Of a DNA stretch of 64,000 nt, positions 43,795 through 51,784 are shown in pieces. The notes under the pieces were generated by a model that was given only the letters and a program-made list of their open reading frames with translations, searched no databases and was not told the origin of the DNA. Numbering within the stretch: position 1 is the stretch's first letter; the number at the start of each line of letters is the position of its first letter. The DNA comes from Brevibacterium antiquum (lineage in GTDB: Bacteria > Actinomycetota > Actinomycetes > Actinomycetales > Brevibacteriaceae): contig NZ_JABASX010000003.1 in NCBI RefSeq assembly GCF_016107655.1, positions 248,001 through 312,000 of the forward strand, in the 5' to 3' direction. Position numbers and translations under genes: made by a program.

Positions 43795-44652
43795 CTATCC
43801 GACCGAGACACGATCTTTGAGGCTCTCGAATGTCTTGGGTCCGATCCCCTGGACAAGCAGCAGATCGTCGATGCTGGTGAAGGGCTGTTCTTCGCGGTGG
43901 GCGATGATCGCCTCCGCCGTCACCGGTCCGACTCCCGGCAGCGTCTCCAGAGTCGCGAGACCAGCAGTGTTGAGGTCCACCTTCGCGCCCTGCTCTGCAG
44001 CCCCACTGCCGGGAGCACCACCTGCACTGTCTCCCTCACTGCCGGTCCCTGCGCCCCCTGCCGCGTTCGATGCGGCACTGCCGGGATCTGCGCCTGCGGG
44101 TTCTGGTTCCTCTCCGTGGGCGGGGATGTGGATCTGCTCGCCGTCGTGGAGGACGCGAGCCAGGTTGATGGCCTCCGCATCCGCCTGTTCCTTCAGTCCG
44201 CCCGCCTTCTCCACAGCGTCCTGGACTCGAGCTCCAGCGCTCAGGCTCACGACGGAGGGTCTGTTCACCGCTCCGGTGACATGGACGACGACCGTGCCGG
44301 GATCGGCACTCTGGGCTGCGGATGTGGCTTCGTCTGCAGCAGCTTGGTCCTGCCCTGGAGATGCTCCCGTCTTCGTCTCGGTCGAGGTCGCTCCTCCGCC
44401 GGGGGCCGGACCCTCCTGGCCACCAGTGGCGGAATGCTGTGGGGCCGGGCGAAGAACGAGAAAGGCCATGACGAGCACAGCAATGGCAGCGACAATCAGC
44501 GCGACGAGGATCGGCAGGCGCACTCGGCGCGGCTCGACCGGTTCCTCATCGCCGTCGCTGTCGCTTTCGTAGACGTCTCCTGGGACCCATCCGCCGCGTT
44601 CGGCGCTGGAGTTGATGAGGCCTGCGAAGCGATCATCGGGAGAGACAGCCAT
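43795..44652 (-). CDS. comEA: ComEA family DNA-binding protein
   Basis: A 285-residue membrane-anchored DNA receptor of the competence system. One membrane helix (about residues 47-67: LPILVALIVAAIAVLVMAFL) is followed by an Ala/Gly-rich linker, an SLBB domain (VVVHVTGAVNRPSVVSLSAG), a second Gly/Ala linker and a C-terminal helix-hairpin-helix domain (VDLNTAGLATLETLPGVGPV). The ATG at 44652 has TAGCTT six bases upstream and no ribosome site, so it is probably leaderless. It lies 40 bases before comEC. Confidence 0.92.
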   Translation of the reverse strand: MAVSPDDRFAGLINSSAERGGWVPGDVYESDSDGDEEPVEPRRVRLPILVALIVAAIAVLVMAFLVLRPAPQHSATGGQEGPAPGGGATSTETKTGASPGQDQAAADEATSAAQSADPGTVVVHVTGAVNRPSVVSLSAGARVQDAVEKAGGLKEQADAEAINLARVLHDGEQIHIPAHGEEPEPAGADPGSAASNAAGGAGTGSEGDSAGGAPGSGAAEQGAKVDLNTAGLATLETLPGVGPVTAEAIIAHREEQPFTSIDDLLLVQGIGPKTFESLKDRVSVG

Positions 44653-44658
44653 GTCGAC

Positions 44659-44664
44659 AAGCTA
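44659..44664 (-). promoter_or_regulatory. -10 hexamer for leaderless comEA
   Basis: TAGCTT on the minus strand, six bases before ATG 44652; it suggests comEA-comEC can be transcribed independently of degV. Confidence 0.45.
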
Positions 44665-44798
44665 AGGGCAGCTGCTTCGATCGCGCCAGGGCCGAAATGC
44701 CGCCTGTGGAAGCCGTTCGCCGGTCCACAGCTCAAACGCACATGAGTCGGCCCGTCATCCACAGTTCAACGAACGTGAGTGGCACTGCGGTGAGGAGA

Positions 44799-45674
44799 TC
44801 AGGGTCTGGTCTGGACCGTGATACCAATCGTGCCGGAGCCGACATGGGCGGTGATGATGGTCGACAAGGTTCGAAATGTCGTCGGCAGACCGGCACCTTC
44901 GATCTTCTCGCGCAACATGACCACATCAGGGTGGGAGGGTTCACCGTCCGCGTGCTGGATCTCCACGTAGACATCCTGCTCATCGGAGTCGATCTCCGTC
45001 GCGGCTTCACCGGCCAGCGCAACCATGCGCTCAAGTGCCTTCGTGCGTGTCCGGACCCGTGCGACGGGAGCTACGACGCCGGCGTTGAGCCCGAGCACCG
45101 GAACGATCTGCAGGGCCCGGCCCAACAGTGAGGAAGCGGCGCCGATGCGACCACCTCGGCGCAGATGCTCCAAGGTCTCCGGAGCGAATGCGGTTCGGGT
45201 CTCGCCAGCGCACCAATCGGCGACTGTGCCGGCGATCGTTGCCACGTCGTGTCCCTGCGAGATTCCGGCGGCCGCGATCGCCAGGGCACCGGCCAGTCCC
45301 GCCGAGGTGGTTCGGGAGTCGACGACATTGATCAGCGACTCTTCGTTCTGTGCTGCGGCCACGGCCGAGTCGCGGGTACCGGAGAGATCTCCGGACATGG
45401 TCACGGTGATGATCGACTCGGCACCATGATCAAGCAACGTCGAATAGGCGTTCGCGAACTGGGCGGGTGACGCCATGGACGTCGACACCTCGGCGCCCTC
45501 GTTCATCTTCCGGCACAGGTCTCCAGCGGCGAGTTCCCCGTCGGTGAAGGCGACCCCTCCGACGAGCACCGTCAGGGGAACGACGGCGAAGAGATCACCG
45601 GTGATCTCACGCAGCGAGGCTTCCTCTGCATCCGACAGCTGTGCCGTCGAATCAGTGACCAGGCCGATTCTCAT
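44799..45674 (-). CDS. DegV family fatty-acid-binding protein
   Basis: A 291-residue EDD-fold protein. The DegV signature is at the N-terminus (RIGLVTDSTAQLSD) with VSTSMASPAQFANAYSTLLD and the fatty-acid-binding-type TMSGDLSGTRDSAVAA. In Firmicutes such proteins (FakB) hold a fatty acid for the kinase FakA; no FakA is seen here. The ATG at 45674 overlaps the ugd stop by four bases (ATGA). The following gap to comEA is 146 bases. Confidence 0.9.
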   Translation of the reverse strand: MRIGLVTDSTAQLSDAEEASLREITGDLFAVVPLTVLVGGVAFTDGELAAGDLCRKMNEGAEVSTSMASPAQFANAYSTLLDHGAESIITVTMSGDLSGTRDSAVAAAQNEESLINVVDSRTTSAGLAGALAIAAAGISQGHDVATIAGTVADWCAGETRTAFAPETLEHLRRGGRIGAASSLLGRALQIVPVLGLNAGVVAPVARVRTRTKALERMVALAGEAATEIDSDEQDVYVEIQHADGEPSHPDVVMLREKIEGAGLPTTFRTLSTIITAHVGSGTIGITVQTRP

Positions 45675-46978
45675 GGACGGCCCAGAGCCCGATATGTCCA
45701 TCCAGCCGAGCGCCACACCTGCGGTGTCAGCACATTCCTGCCATCGATGAGGACCTTGCCCGCCACCAGCGACGCCGTGGCGACCGGATCAAGATCCCGA
45801 TACTCCTGCCACTCCGTCAGCAGCAGCACCGCATCGGCACCAGCCAGCGCCTGAGAGGCATCAGCCACATAGTTCAGCTCGGGAAACGATCGTGCGGCAT
45901 TGTCGATGGCCTGCGGATCCGTCACCGTCACCACACCTCCCTGCGTCGCGATCAGCCGTGCCACGGCCAGAGCAGGAGAGTCCCTGACATCGTCGCTGTT
46001 GGGTTTGAACGCGGCACCGAGGACCGTGATCTTCTTCCCGATGAACGAGCCGTCCAAGGTATCCCGGGCAATGTCGACCATGCGCACACGCCGACGCATG
46101 TTGATCGAATCGATCTCACGCAGGAACGCCACCGCCTGGTCAGCCCCCAGCTCACCGGCACGTGCCATGAATGCACGGATGTCCTTGGGCAGACACCCAC
46201 CACCGAAGCCGAGGCCGGCATTGAGGAACTTCCGCCCGATGCGATCATCCATCCCGATCGCATCCGCCAGCTGAGTGACGTCCGCGCCCGAAGCTTCGCA
46301 CAGCTCAGCCATCGCATTGATGAACGAGATCTTCGTGGCCAAGAACGAGTTCGCAGCGGTCTTGACCAGCTCGGCCGTCGCGAAATCTGTGACCATCCGC
46401 GGGGTCTGGTCCGCCAGCATCGTCGCATACACCTCGTCGAGGACTGCCGTGGCCTGCTCACCGGCCTCACCCACAGCAACGCCGTAGACCAGACGATTCG
46501 GGTGCAGCGTGTCCTCAACGGCATGGCCTTCACGCAGGAACTCCGGATTCCACATCAGAGACGCACCCGTGGGAGCCAGCACAGCGGCCAGACGCTCAGC
46601 GGTGCCGACGGGAACCGTGGACTTACCCACAACCACCGACGTCGAAGTCAGATGGGGAACCAGCGAATCCACTGCGGCATCGACATACGCGACATCGGCG
46701 GCGAACTCCCCAGGCTTCTGCGGTGTCCCGACACACACGAAATGGATCGCCGAATCCGCGACACGCGAGACGTCGGTGGTGAACTCGAGACTGCCGAGAT
46801 TCTGACCCTTCACCAGCAATTCACTCAGGCCCGGCTCGAAGAAGGGCGGGCGACCAGAGGTCAGCGCCGCAACCTTGTCGGCGTCGACGTCGACGCCCAC
46901 GACCTCGTGTCCCAGTGATGCCATAGCCGCCGCATGCACGGCGCCCAAGTATCCACACCCGATGACTGAAATCTTCAA
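45671..46978 (-). CDS. ugd: UDP-glucose 6-dehydrogenase (nucleotide-sugar dehydrogenase)
   Basis: A 435-residue NAD-dependent dehydrogenase that oxidises UDP-glucose, or a close sugar nucleotide, to the uronic acid for envelope polysaccharides. The NAD motif is ISVIGCGYLGAVHAAAMASL; the active-site region LMWNPEFLREG and catalytic cysteine in FGGGCLPKDIRAF are intact, and the C-terminal UDP-binding domain has AAFKPNSDDVRDSPAL. The start is TTG 46978 with GGGAGAAC upstream. No other polysaccharide genes are adjacent, so exact sugar specificity is uncertain. Confidence 0.93.
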   Translation of the reverse strand: MKISVIGCGYLGAVHAAAMASLGHEVVGVDVDADKVAALTSGRPPFFEPGLSELLVKGQNLGSLEFTTDVSRVADSAIHFVCVGTPQKPGEFAADVAYVDAAVDSLVPHLTSTSVVVGKSTVPVGTAERLAAVLAPTGASLMWNPEFLREGHAVEDTLHPNRLVYGVAVGEAGEQATAVLDEVYATMLADQTPRMVTDFATAELVKTAANSFLATKISFINAMAELCEASGADVTQLADAIGMDDRIGRKFLNAGLGFGGGCLPKDIRAFMARAGELGADQAVAFLREIDSINMRRRVRMVDIARDTLDGSFIGKKITVLGAAFKPNSDDVRDSPALAVARLIATQGGVVTVTDPQAIDNAARSFPELNYVADASQALAGADAVLLLTEWQEYRDLDPVATASLVAGKVLIDGRNVLTPQVWRSAGWTYRALGRP

Positions 46979-47059
46979 CCCGTGTTCTCCCTGCTTCGTC
47001 CCGGCATTTCAGCCACACTATATGCCACTAGGTTCCACGATATCTGCAGGTTGAAACAG

Positions 47060-47065
47060 TACCCT
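47060..47065 (+). promoter_or_regulatory. -10 hexamer before the membrane protein gene at 47073
   Basis: TACCCT seven bases before GTG 47073, again matching a leaderless start. Confidence 0.4.
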
Positions 47066-47072
47066 TGGAATT

Positions 47073-47768
47073 GTGAAGCGTTTCTTTGATTTCCTGACCA
47101 ACTCACCGGCAGCGGTGACATTCGCGGTGCTCAGCGTTCTGGGCATCGTGGTCTTCGCTGTGCCGGGACTGCATCCGATCGCCTGGATCCTCGGCCTTAT
47201 TCTGTGCCTGGGAGTCATCGGCGCCCTGCTCATGTTCCATGGCGAATGGCGGCGGGCGCAGAGGCAGATCGATTCCCTGCGCCAGCTGCTGAGCACCGAG
47301 CGCGGGCGCCTCGACACGCTGGGGCTGACCCCCGTCGACGAAGAGGTCACAGCGCTTCCCGACGAAGAGCGAGCACAGCGGATCCTGGATCTGCTCCCGG
47401 ATTCTGCCGGTCTGGTGCAGTCGCTGCGTCTCGACGCGACCTACGGGACGCTCGAAGTCGATGAGCTCGAGCCGCTGCACACGTTCAGGCAGGAATTCTC
47501 GAAGTCCAGCTTCGACAATTCGCGCTCGCACACTGCGTTCATGAATCTCTATCGCGCAGCCGAGGCTCTCTCGATCTGGGTGAACGAAGAGACCCGGCCG
47601 CTGGCTGACGATAAGACGAAGCGAGAGATCCGTCCAGGTGACTCCCGCAAGGGTGGCTGGAGAGAGTACACAGAAGCACGCAGCCGCGGCGAGAGCTTGG
47701 GCGACAGGTTCGTCTCCGCTCGGTGGGAATTCAACCAGACAGCATTGGAACTCGGACTCGTCGCCTGA
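47073..47768 (+). CDS. hypothetical membrane protein
   Basis: A 231-residue protein I do not recognise. Two hydrophobic segments (about residues 14-32, VTFAVLSVLGIVVFAVPG, and 36-54, WILGLILCLGVIGALLMF) are followed by a charged helical stretch and a soluble C-terminal domain of ~150 residues (TYGTLEVDELEPLHTFRQEF; SHTAFMNLYRAAEALSIWVN; the end GDRFVSARWEFNQTALELGL). The topology suggests a membrane-anchored cytoplasmic domain. It is divergent from ugd and convergent with nadE, with which it shares a tandem repeat. Confidence 0.7.
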   Translation: MKRFFDFLTNSPAAVTFAVLSVLGIVVFAVPGLHPIAWILGLILCLGVIGALLMFHGEWRRAQRQIDSLRQLLSTERGRLDTLGLTPVDEEVTALPDEERAQRILDLLPDSAGLVQSLRLDATYGTLEVDELEPLHTFRQEFSKSSFDNSRSHTAFMNLYRAAEALSIWVNEETRPLADDKTKREIRPGDSRKGGWREYTEARSRGESLGDRFVSARWEFNQTALELGLVA

Positions 47769-47810
47769 GCGAAGTCAGTGGCGCGAAGTCAGTGGCACCG
47801 AGTCAGTGGC
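47769..47810. repeat. 14-bp tandem repeat x3 shared by two convergent gene ends
   Basis: GCGAAGTCAGTGGC (47769-47782), GCGAAGTCAGTGGC (47783-47796) and ACCGAGTCAGTGGC (47797-47810). The first two are identical. The array starts at the base after the stop of the membrane protein gene and ends past the stop of nadE (47803-47805); each unit carries TGA on the minus strand. Confidence 0.85.
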
Positions 47811-48636
47811 GGATCCACCACGAATCGGTCGGTGTCACCGGAGTCCGACGCTTGTGCTCAGAGGCACGGTACTTCTCGATGAGTGTCGCAGCAGCCGACT
47901 TCTCGATGTCTCTGCCCTCGAGGAAGTCGTCGATCTGGTCATAGCTGACTCCCAGTGACGACTCATCAGTCTGGCCCGGTTCGTCATCGAGCAGGTCCGC
48001 TGTCGGTGCCTTTCGCACCAGATGTTCGGGGGCGCCGAGGTGGTCGAGCAGTGCTCGACCTTGCCGCTTGTTCAGCCCGGCCAGCGGCACCACATCGGCA
48101 CCGCCGTCACCGAATTTGGTGAAGAAGCCGGTGACCGCCTCGGCAGCGTGATCGGTGCCCGCGACGAGGAGCCGCTTCTCCCCCGCCAGCTCGAACTGAG
48201 CGACCATCCGCATCCGTGCCTTGATGTTGCCCTTGCCGAAGTCGGTGATGGCGTCTCCGGTGGCGTTCTCATATTCAGCCGCCGCCGCGTCTGTGGCCGA
48301 ACCGATATTGATGACGATTTCGTGGTCGGCGCGGATGAATCCCATTGCATCCTGAGCATCGCTCTCATCGGCCTGAACATGATGCGGCAGGCGGATCGCC
48401 CAGAATTCTGCTCTCGCTCCCCGCCGACGCAGCTCCTCGACCGCCAGTTGGCACAGGCGTCCGGCCAGGGTCGAATCCTGGCCGCCGCTGATGCCCAAGG
48501 TCAGGCCTCTGACGCCTGTTGTCAGGATGTAGTCGACCAGAAATTCGACGCGACGAGCGACCTCCGTCACCGGATCGATCGTCGGCCTCACACCCAGGGT
48601 GTGCCGGATCTCGTCCTGTGTGGCTTCCATTGACAT
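47803..48636 (-). CDS. nadE: NH3-dependent NAD+ synthetase
   Basis: A 277-residue enzyme that amidates nicotinate adenine dinucleotide to NAD using ammonia and ATP. The PP-loop ISGGQDSTLAGRLCQL is present, along with the family's ATP and NaAD contacts (AGTDHAAEAVTGFFTKFGDG). The glutaminase domain of the longer actinobacterial NadE is absent, so this is the short, ammonia-type form; another NadE may exist elsewhere. ATG 48636 or 48630 are both possible; GGAAACAT precedes the first. It follows leuS by 33 bases. Confidence 0.93.
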   Translation of the reverse strand: MSMEATQDEIRHTLGVRPTIDPVTEVARRVEFLVDYILTTGVRGLTLGISGGQDSTLAGRLCQLAVEELRRRGARAEFWAIRLPHHVQADESDAQDAMGFIRADHEIVINIGSATDAAAAEYENATGDAITDFGKGNIKARMRMVAQFELAGEKRLLVAGTDHAAEAVTGFFTKFGDGGADVVPLAGLNKRQGRALLDHLGAPEHLVRKAPTADLLDDEPGQTDESSLGVSYDQIDDFLEGRDIEKSAAATLIEKYRASEHKRRTPVTPTDSWWIRH

Positions 48637-48662
48637 ATGTTTCCAACCCTTCCGGGCAGACG

Positions 48663-48680
48663 CCGACGCTCAGGCGTCGG
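48663..48680 (-). terminator. hairpin containing the leuS stop codon
   Basis: CCGACGC, CTGA and GCGTCGG on the minus strand; the loop is the stop codon plus one base. A 7-bp stem is short, but its position at the exact gene end suggests transcript attenuation or mRNA end protection between leuS and nadE. Confidence 0.4.
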
Positions 48681-51594
48681 GGACGATATTGACCAACTTG
48701 GGCGCACGAACGATGACCTTGCGCACTCCGGCCCCGTCGAGCGCCTTGACGGCGTTCGGTGATTCCAGTGCCAGCTTCTCCAGATCCTCTGCCGAGATAT
48801 CGGGATCGACCTCGAGCCTGGCACGCACCTTGCCCTTGACCTGAACGACACAGGTGACCTGGTCGGCGACCAGATGCTGTGGGTCCGCGACGGGGAAGGT
48901 CGCATAGGTCACCGTCGATGTGCGTCCCAGCTTCGACCACAGCTCTTCGGCCAAGTGCGGCGCGAAGGGCGAGAGCATGATGGCCAGCGGTTCGAGGACG
49001 TCGGCCGTGGTTCCACCTTGTTTCGTCGCGTGGTTCGTGAGCACGATCAGCTTCGAGATCGCGGTGTTGAAGCGCAGGTGGTCCATATCGTCTCGGACTC
49101 CGTCGATGACTTGGTGAAGGACCTTGAGCGTCTCCGGATCGGCCGCACCGTCCCTGATGACGGACTCACCGGTGGTCTCATCCACGAATAGACGCCACAC
49201 GCGCTGCAGGAACCTCTGCGCGCCGACGACGGCACGCGTCTCCCACGGGCGAGCCTGCTCGATCGGCCCCATCGACATCTCATAGACGCGGAACGTGTCA
49301 GCACCGTAGGCGTCATACATCTCATCGGGAGAGACGGAGTTCTTCAGCGACTTGCCGATCTTGCCGTACTCACGGTTGACCTGCGAACCGTCGTACCAGA
49401 AGCTCGACTCGCCCTTGTCATCGGTCCTCTCCTCCACCTCGGCGGCGGGGACATAGACCCCACGTGAGTCGGTGTAGGCGTAAGCCTGGATGTAGCCCTG
49501 ATTGACCAGACGATGGAACGGCTCCGACGAGGTGACGTGGCCCAGGTCGAATAGGATCTTGTGCCAGAACCGGGCGTAGAGAAGGTGCAGAACCGAGTGC
49601 TCGGCACCGCCGACGTAGAGGTCGGCGCCGCCGCGCGGCTTGGATTCGCGTGGACCCAGCCAGTAGTTCTCGTTGACCGGATCCACGAGACGGTCGCTGT
49701 TGTGCGGGTCGGCGTAGCGCAGCTGGTACCAGGACGATCCGGCCCAGTTGGGCATCGTGTTCGTCTCGCGGTAGTACCTCTGCGGACCATCGCCCAGGTC
49801 GAGTTCGACCTCGACCCAATCGCGATTGCGCCCCAGGGCAGGTTCCGGATGGCTGTCGGCATCATCGGCGGCAAACGTCCGAGGTGCGAAGTCGTCGACC
49901 TCGGGCAGATCCACCGGCAGCATGGAATCGGGCAGTGCGATGGGTGTGCCGGCCTCGTTGTAGACGATCGGGAACGGTTCGCCCCAATACCGCTGGCGTG
50001 AGAACAGCCAATCCCGCAGTCGGTACTGGGTCGACTCGGTAGCCAGTCCCTGGCCGGCCAGCCAGGCGGTGATCGTCTCCTTCGCCGCATCGATTTCGAG
50101 ACCGTTGATGTCGATCTCGTCGTTGGCGGAGTTGATCATCACGCCGGCGCCGGTGAAGGGAGTGTCCTCATCGTGGTCGGCTGGAGGCTGCACCGTGCGC
50201 ACGTAGGGCAGTCCGAAGGACTTCGCGAAGTCCCAGTCACGGGCATCCTCTGCCGGAACGGCCATGATCGCGCCGGTGCCATAGCCCATCAGCACATAGT
50301 CGGCGACGAAGACGGGGATCTGCTCACCGGTCGCAGGATTGATCGCATAGGAACCGGTGAAGATTCCGGTCTTGTCCTTGCTCTGCTGACGATCCGCGTC
50401 AGTCTTCGCTGCCGCGTCCCGCTGGTAGGTGGCGATCGCCTCGGCGGGGCTGGGCTGACCACCGCGCCACGAATCGGGCGTCTGCTCATCCCACTCAGCT
50501 GCAGTCAGCTCAGCGACCTGCGGATGCTCTGGGCTGAGAACGAGATAGGTGGCGCCGAAGAGTGTGTCCGGACGGGTCGTATAGACCTCGACTTGGGTAT
50601 CTGATGCGGCCACAGGCAGGCGCAGCAGGGCACCCTTGGAGCGGCCGATCCAGTTGACCTGCATACTGCGAACGGCCGAAGGCCAGTCCAAGTCGTCCAG
50701 GTCGTCGATGAGGCGGTCGGCGTAGGCGGTGATGCGCATGTTCCACTGCCGCAGACGGCGGGTGTAGACCGGGAAGTTGCCACGTTCGGACAGTCCCTCG
50801 GCCGTGACTTCCTCGTTCGCGAGCACTGTGCCCAGTCCCGGGCACCAGTTGACCGGGGATTCCGAGACGTAGGCCAAGCGGTAGTCCTGCAGGATGTTCT
50901 CCTGCTCCGCCGGGCTCAGCTCGGCCCAGGGACGAGAGCCAGGTGCCTGTTTGGTTCCCTGCTCGAATTTCTCGACCAGTGTGGTGATCGGCCGTGCGGC
51001 ACCGACGGAGTCCTCTCCTTCGGTGGTTGCCTCCGGGTCGTACCAGGAGTTGAAGATCTGCAGGAAGATCCACTGGGTCCACCGGACGAAGTCGTCGTCG
51101 GTGGTCGCGAAGCTGCGGCGTGCGTCGTGGGCAAGCCCCAGCCGGCGCAGCTGACGTGTCATGTTCTTGATGTTCGCATCCGTCGTGATGCGTGGGTGCT
51201 GTCCCGTCTGCACCGCGTACAGATCGGCGGGCAGTCCGAAGGCGTCATAGGACAGTGCATGCATGACGTTGTGCCCGCGCATCCGCTGATAGCGGCCGTA
51301 GACGTCCGTACCCAGGTATCCCAAGGGGTGACCGACGTGCAGTCCGGCTCCCGAGGGGTAGGGGAACATGTCCATGATGTAGAGGGATTCACGCTCACCG
51401 AGGGCCTGTGGCGGAGCGTAGGCAGACTCCGAATCCTGTCGACCGAGACTTCCGTCAGCCAGGCTCAGATCACCGGTGGGGTTCGGCGCGTGGAAAGTTC
51501 CCGCCTGTTCCCATGTGTGCTGCCATGACTTCTCGATCTTCTCGGCCAGCACCGCGTCATAGCGGAAACCGGTCTCCTCAGGATTCGTCGTCAT
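48670..51594 (-). CDS. leuS: leucyl-tRNA synthetase
   Basis: A class I synthetase of 974 residues, typical of actinobacteria, that charges and edits tRNA-Leu. The HIGH-type motif is in PYPSGAGLHVGHPLGY, and the KMSKS motif appears as KIGKS in YGKIGKSLKNSVSP. The editing CP1 domain carries STQYRLRDWLFSRQRYWGEP flanks and TRPDTLFGATYLVLSPEHP. The ATG at 51594 follows GGAAGGTA. It is probably the first gene of leuS-nadE. Confidence 0.97.
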   Translation of the reverse strand: MTTNPEETGFRYDAVLAEKIEKSWQHTWEQAGTFHAPNPTGDLSLADGSLGRQDSESAYAPPQALGERESLYIMDMFPYPSGAGLHVGHPLGYLGTDVYGRYQRMRGHNVMHALSYDAFGLPADLYAVQTGQHPRITTDANIKNMTRQLRRLGLAHDARRSFATTDDDFVRWTQWIFLQIFNSWYDPEATTEGEDSVGAARPITTLVEKFEQGTKQAPGSRPWAELSPAEQENILQDYRLAYVSESPVNWCPGLGTVLANEEVTAEGLSERGNFPVYTRRLRQWNMRITAYADRLIDDLDDLDWPSAVRSMQVNWIGRSKGALLRLPVAASDTQVEVYTTRPDTLFGATYLVLSPEHPQVAELTAAEWDEQTPDSWRGGQPSPAEAIATYQRDAAAKTDADRQQSKDKTGIFTGSYAINPATGEQIPVFVADYVLMGYGTGAIMAVPAEDARDWDFAKSFGLPYVRTVQPPADHDEDTPFTGAGVMINSANDEIDINGLEIDAAKETITAWLAGQGLATESTQYRLRDWLFSRQRYWGEPFPIVYNEAGTPIALPDSMLPVDLPEVDDFAPRTFAADDADSHPEPALGRNRDWVEVELDLGDGPQRYYRETNTMPNWAGSSWYQLRYADPHNSDRLVDPVNENYWLGPRESKPRGGADLYVGGAEHSVLHLLYARFWHKILFDLGHVTSSEPFHRLVNQGYIQAYAYTDSRGVYVPAAEVEERTDDKGESSFWYDGSQVNREYGKIGKSLKNSVSPDEMYDAYGADTFRVYEMSMGPIEQARPWETRAVVGAQRFLQRVWRLFVDETTGESVIRDGAADPETLKVLHQVIDGVRDDMDHLRFNTAISKLIVLTNHATKQGGTTADVLEPLAIMLSPFAPHLAEELWSKLGRTSTVTYATFPVADPQHLVADQVTCVVQVKGKVRARLEVDPDISAEDLEKLALESPNAVKALDGAGVRKVIVRAPKLVNIVPDA

Positions 51595-51720
51595 TACCTT
51601 CCTTCACTGACTGGGCGTGAGCGGGTTTCGACCATCGTACTCTGAACATTCCCTGCTTCGACTTGGCTAGACTGCCAGATAGAGGCGTGAAGTGGTTTTG
51701 AGCCTCCAAACGTGAGCGAT

Positions 51721-51749
51721 TTCACCTCACAACGCCAGACCAGTAGGAT
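51721..51749 (+). promoter_or_regulatory. promoter of the acyl-CoA synthetase gene
   Basis: TTCACC, 17 bases, TAGGAT, about 35 bases before the ATG; the ribosome site GAAGGAG follows at 51773. Confidence 0.4.
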
Positions 51750-51784
51750 AACCGGGCAGTAACTTACGTCACGAAGGAGACCTC

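Noticed and set aside
43748..43807. 15-bp tandem repeat x4 at the comEA end and comEC start
   Set aside because: Units such as CTCTCACCCACCGAG and CTCGCTCTCGCCGAG align only at their ends and one unit does not match; too degenerate to list.
48670..51594. Defective leucyl-tRNA synthetase because KMSKS reads KIGKS
   Set aside because: Variants at these positions are tolerated in class I synthetases and all other domains are intact; it is the only leuS seen.
51595..51784. T-box riboswitch upstream of leuS (also considered for thrS and hisS)
   Set aside because: The leaders are short and contain no recognisable T-box core or specifier-loop structure.
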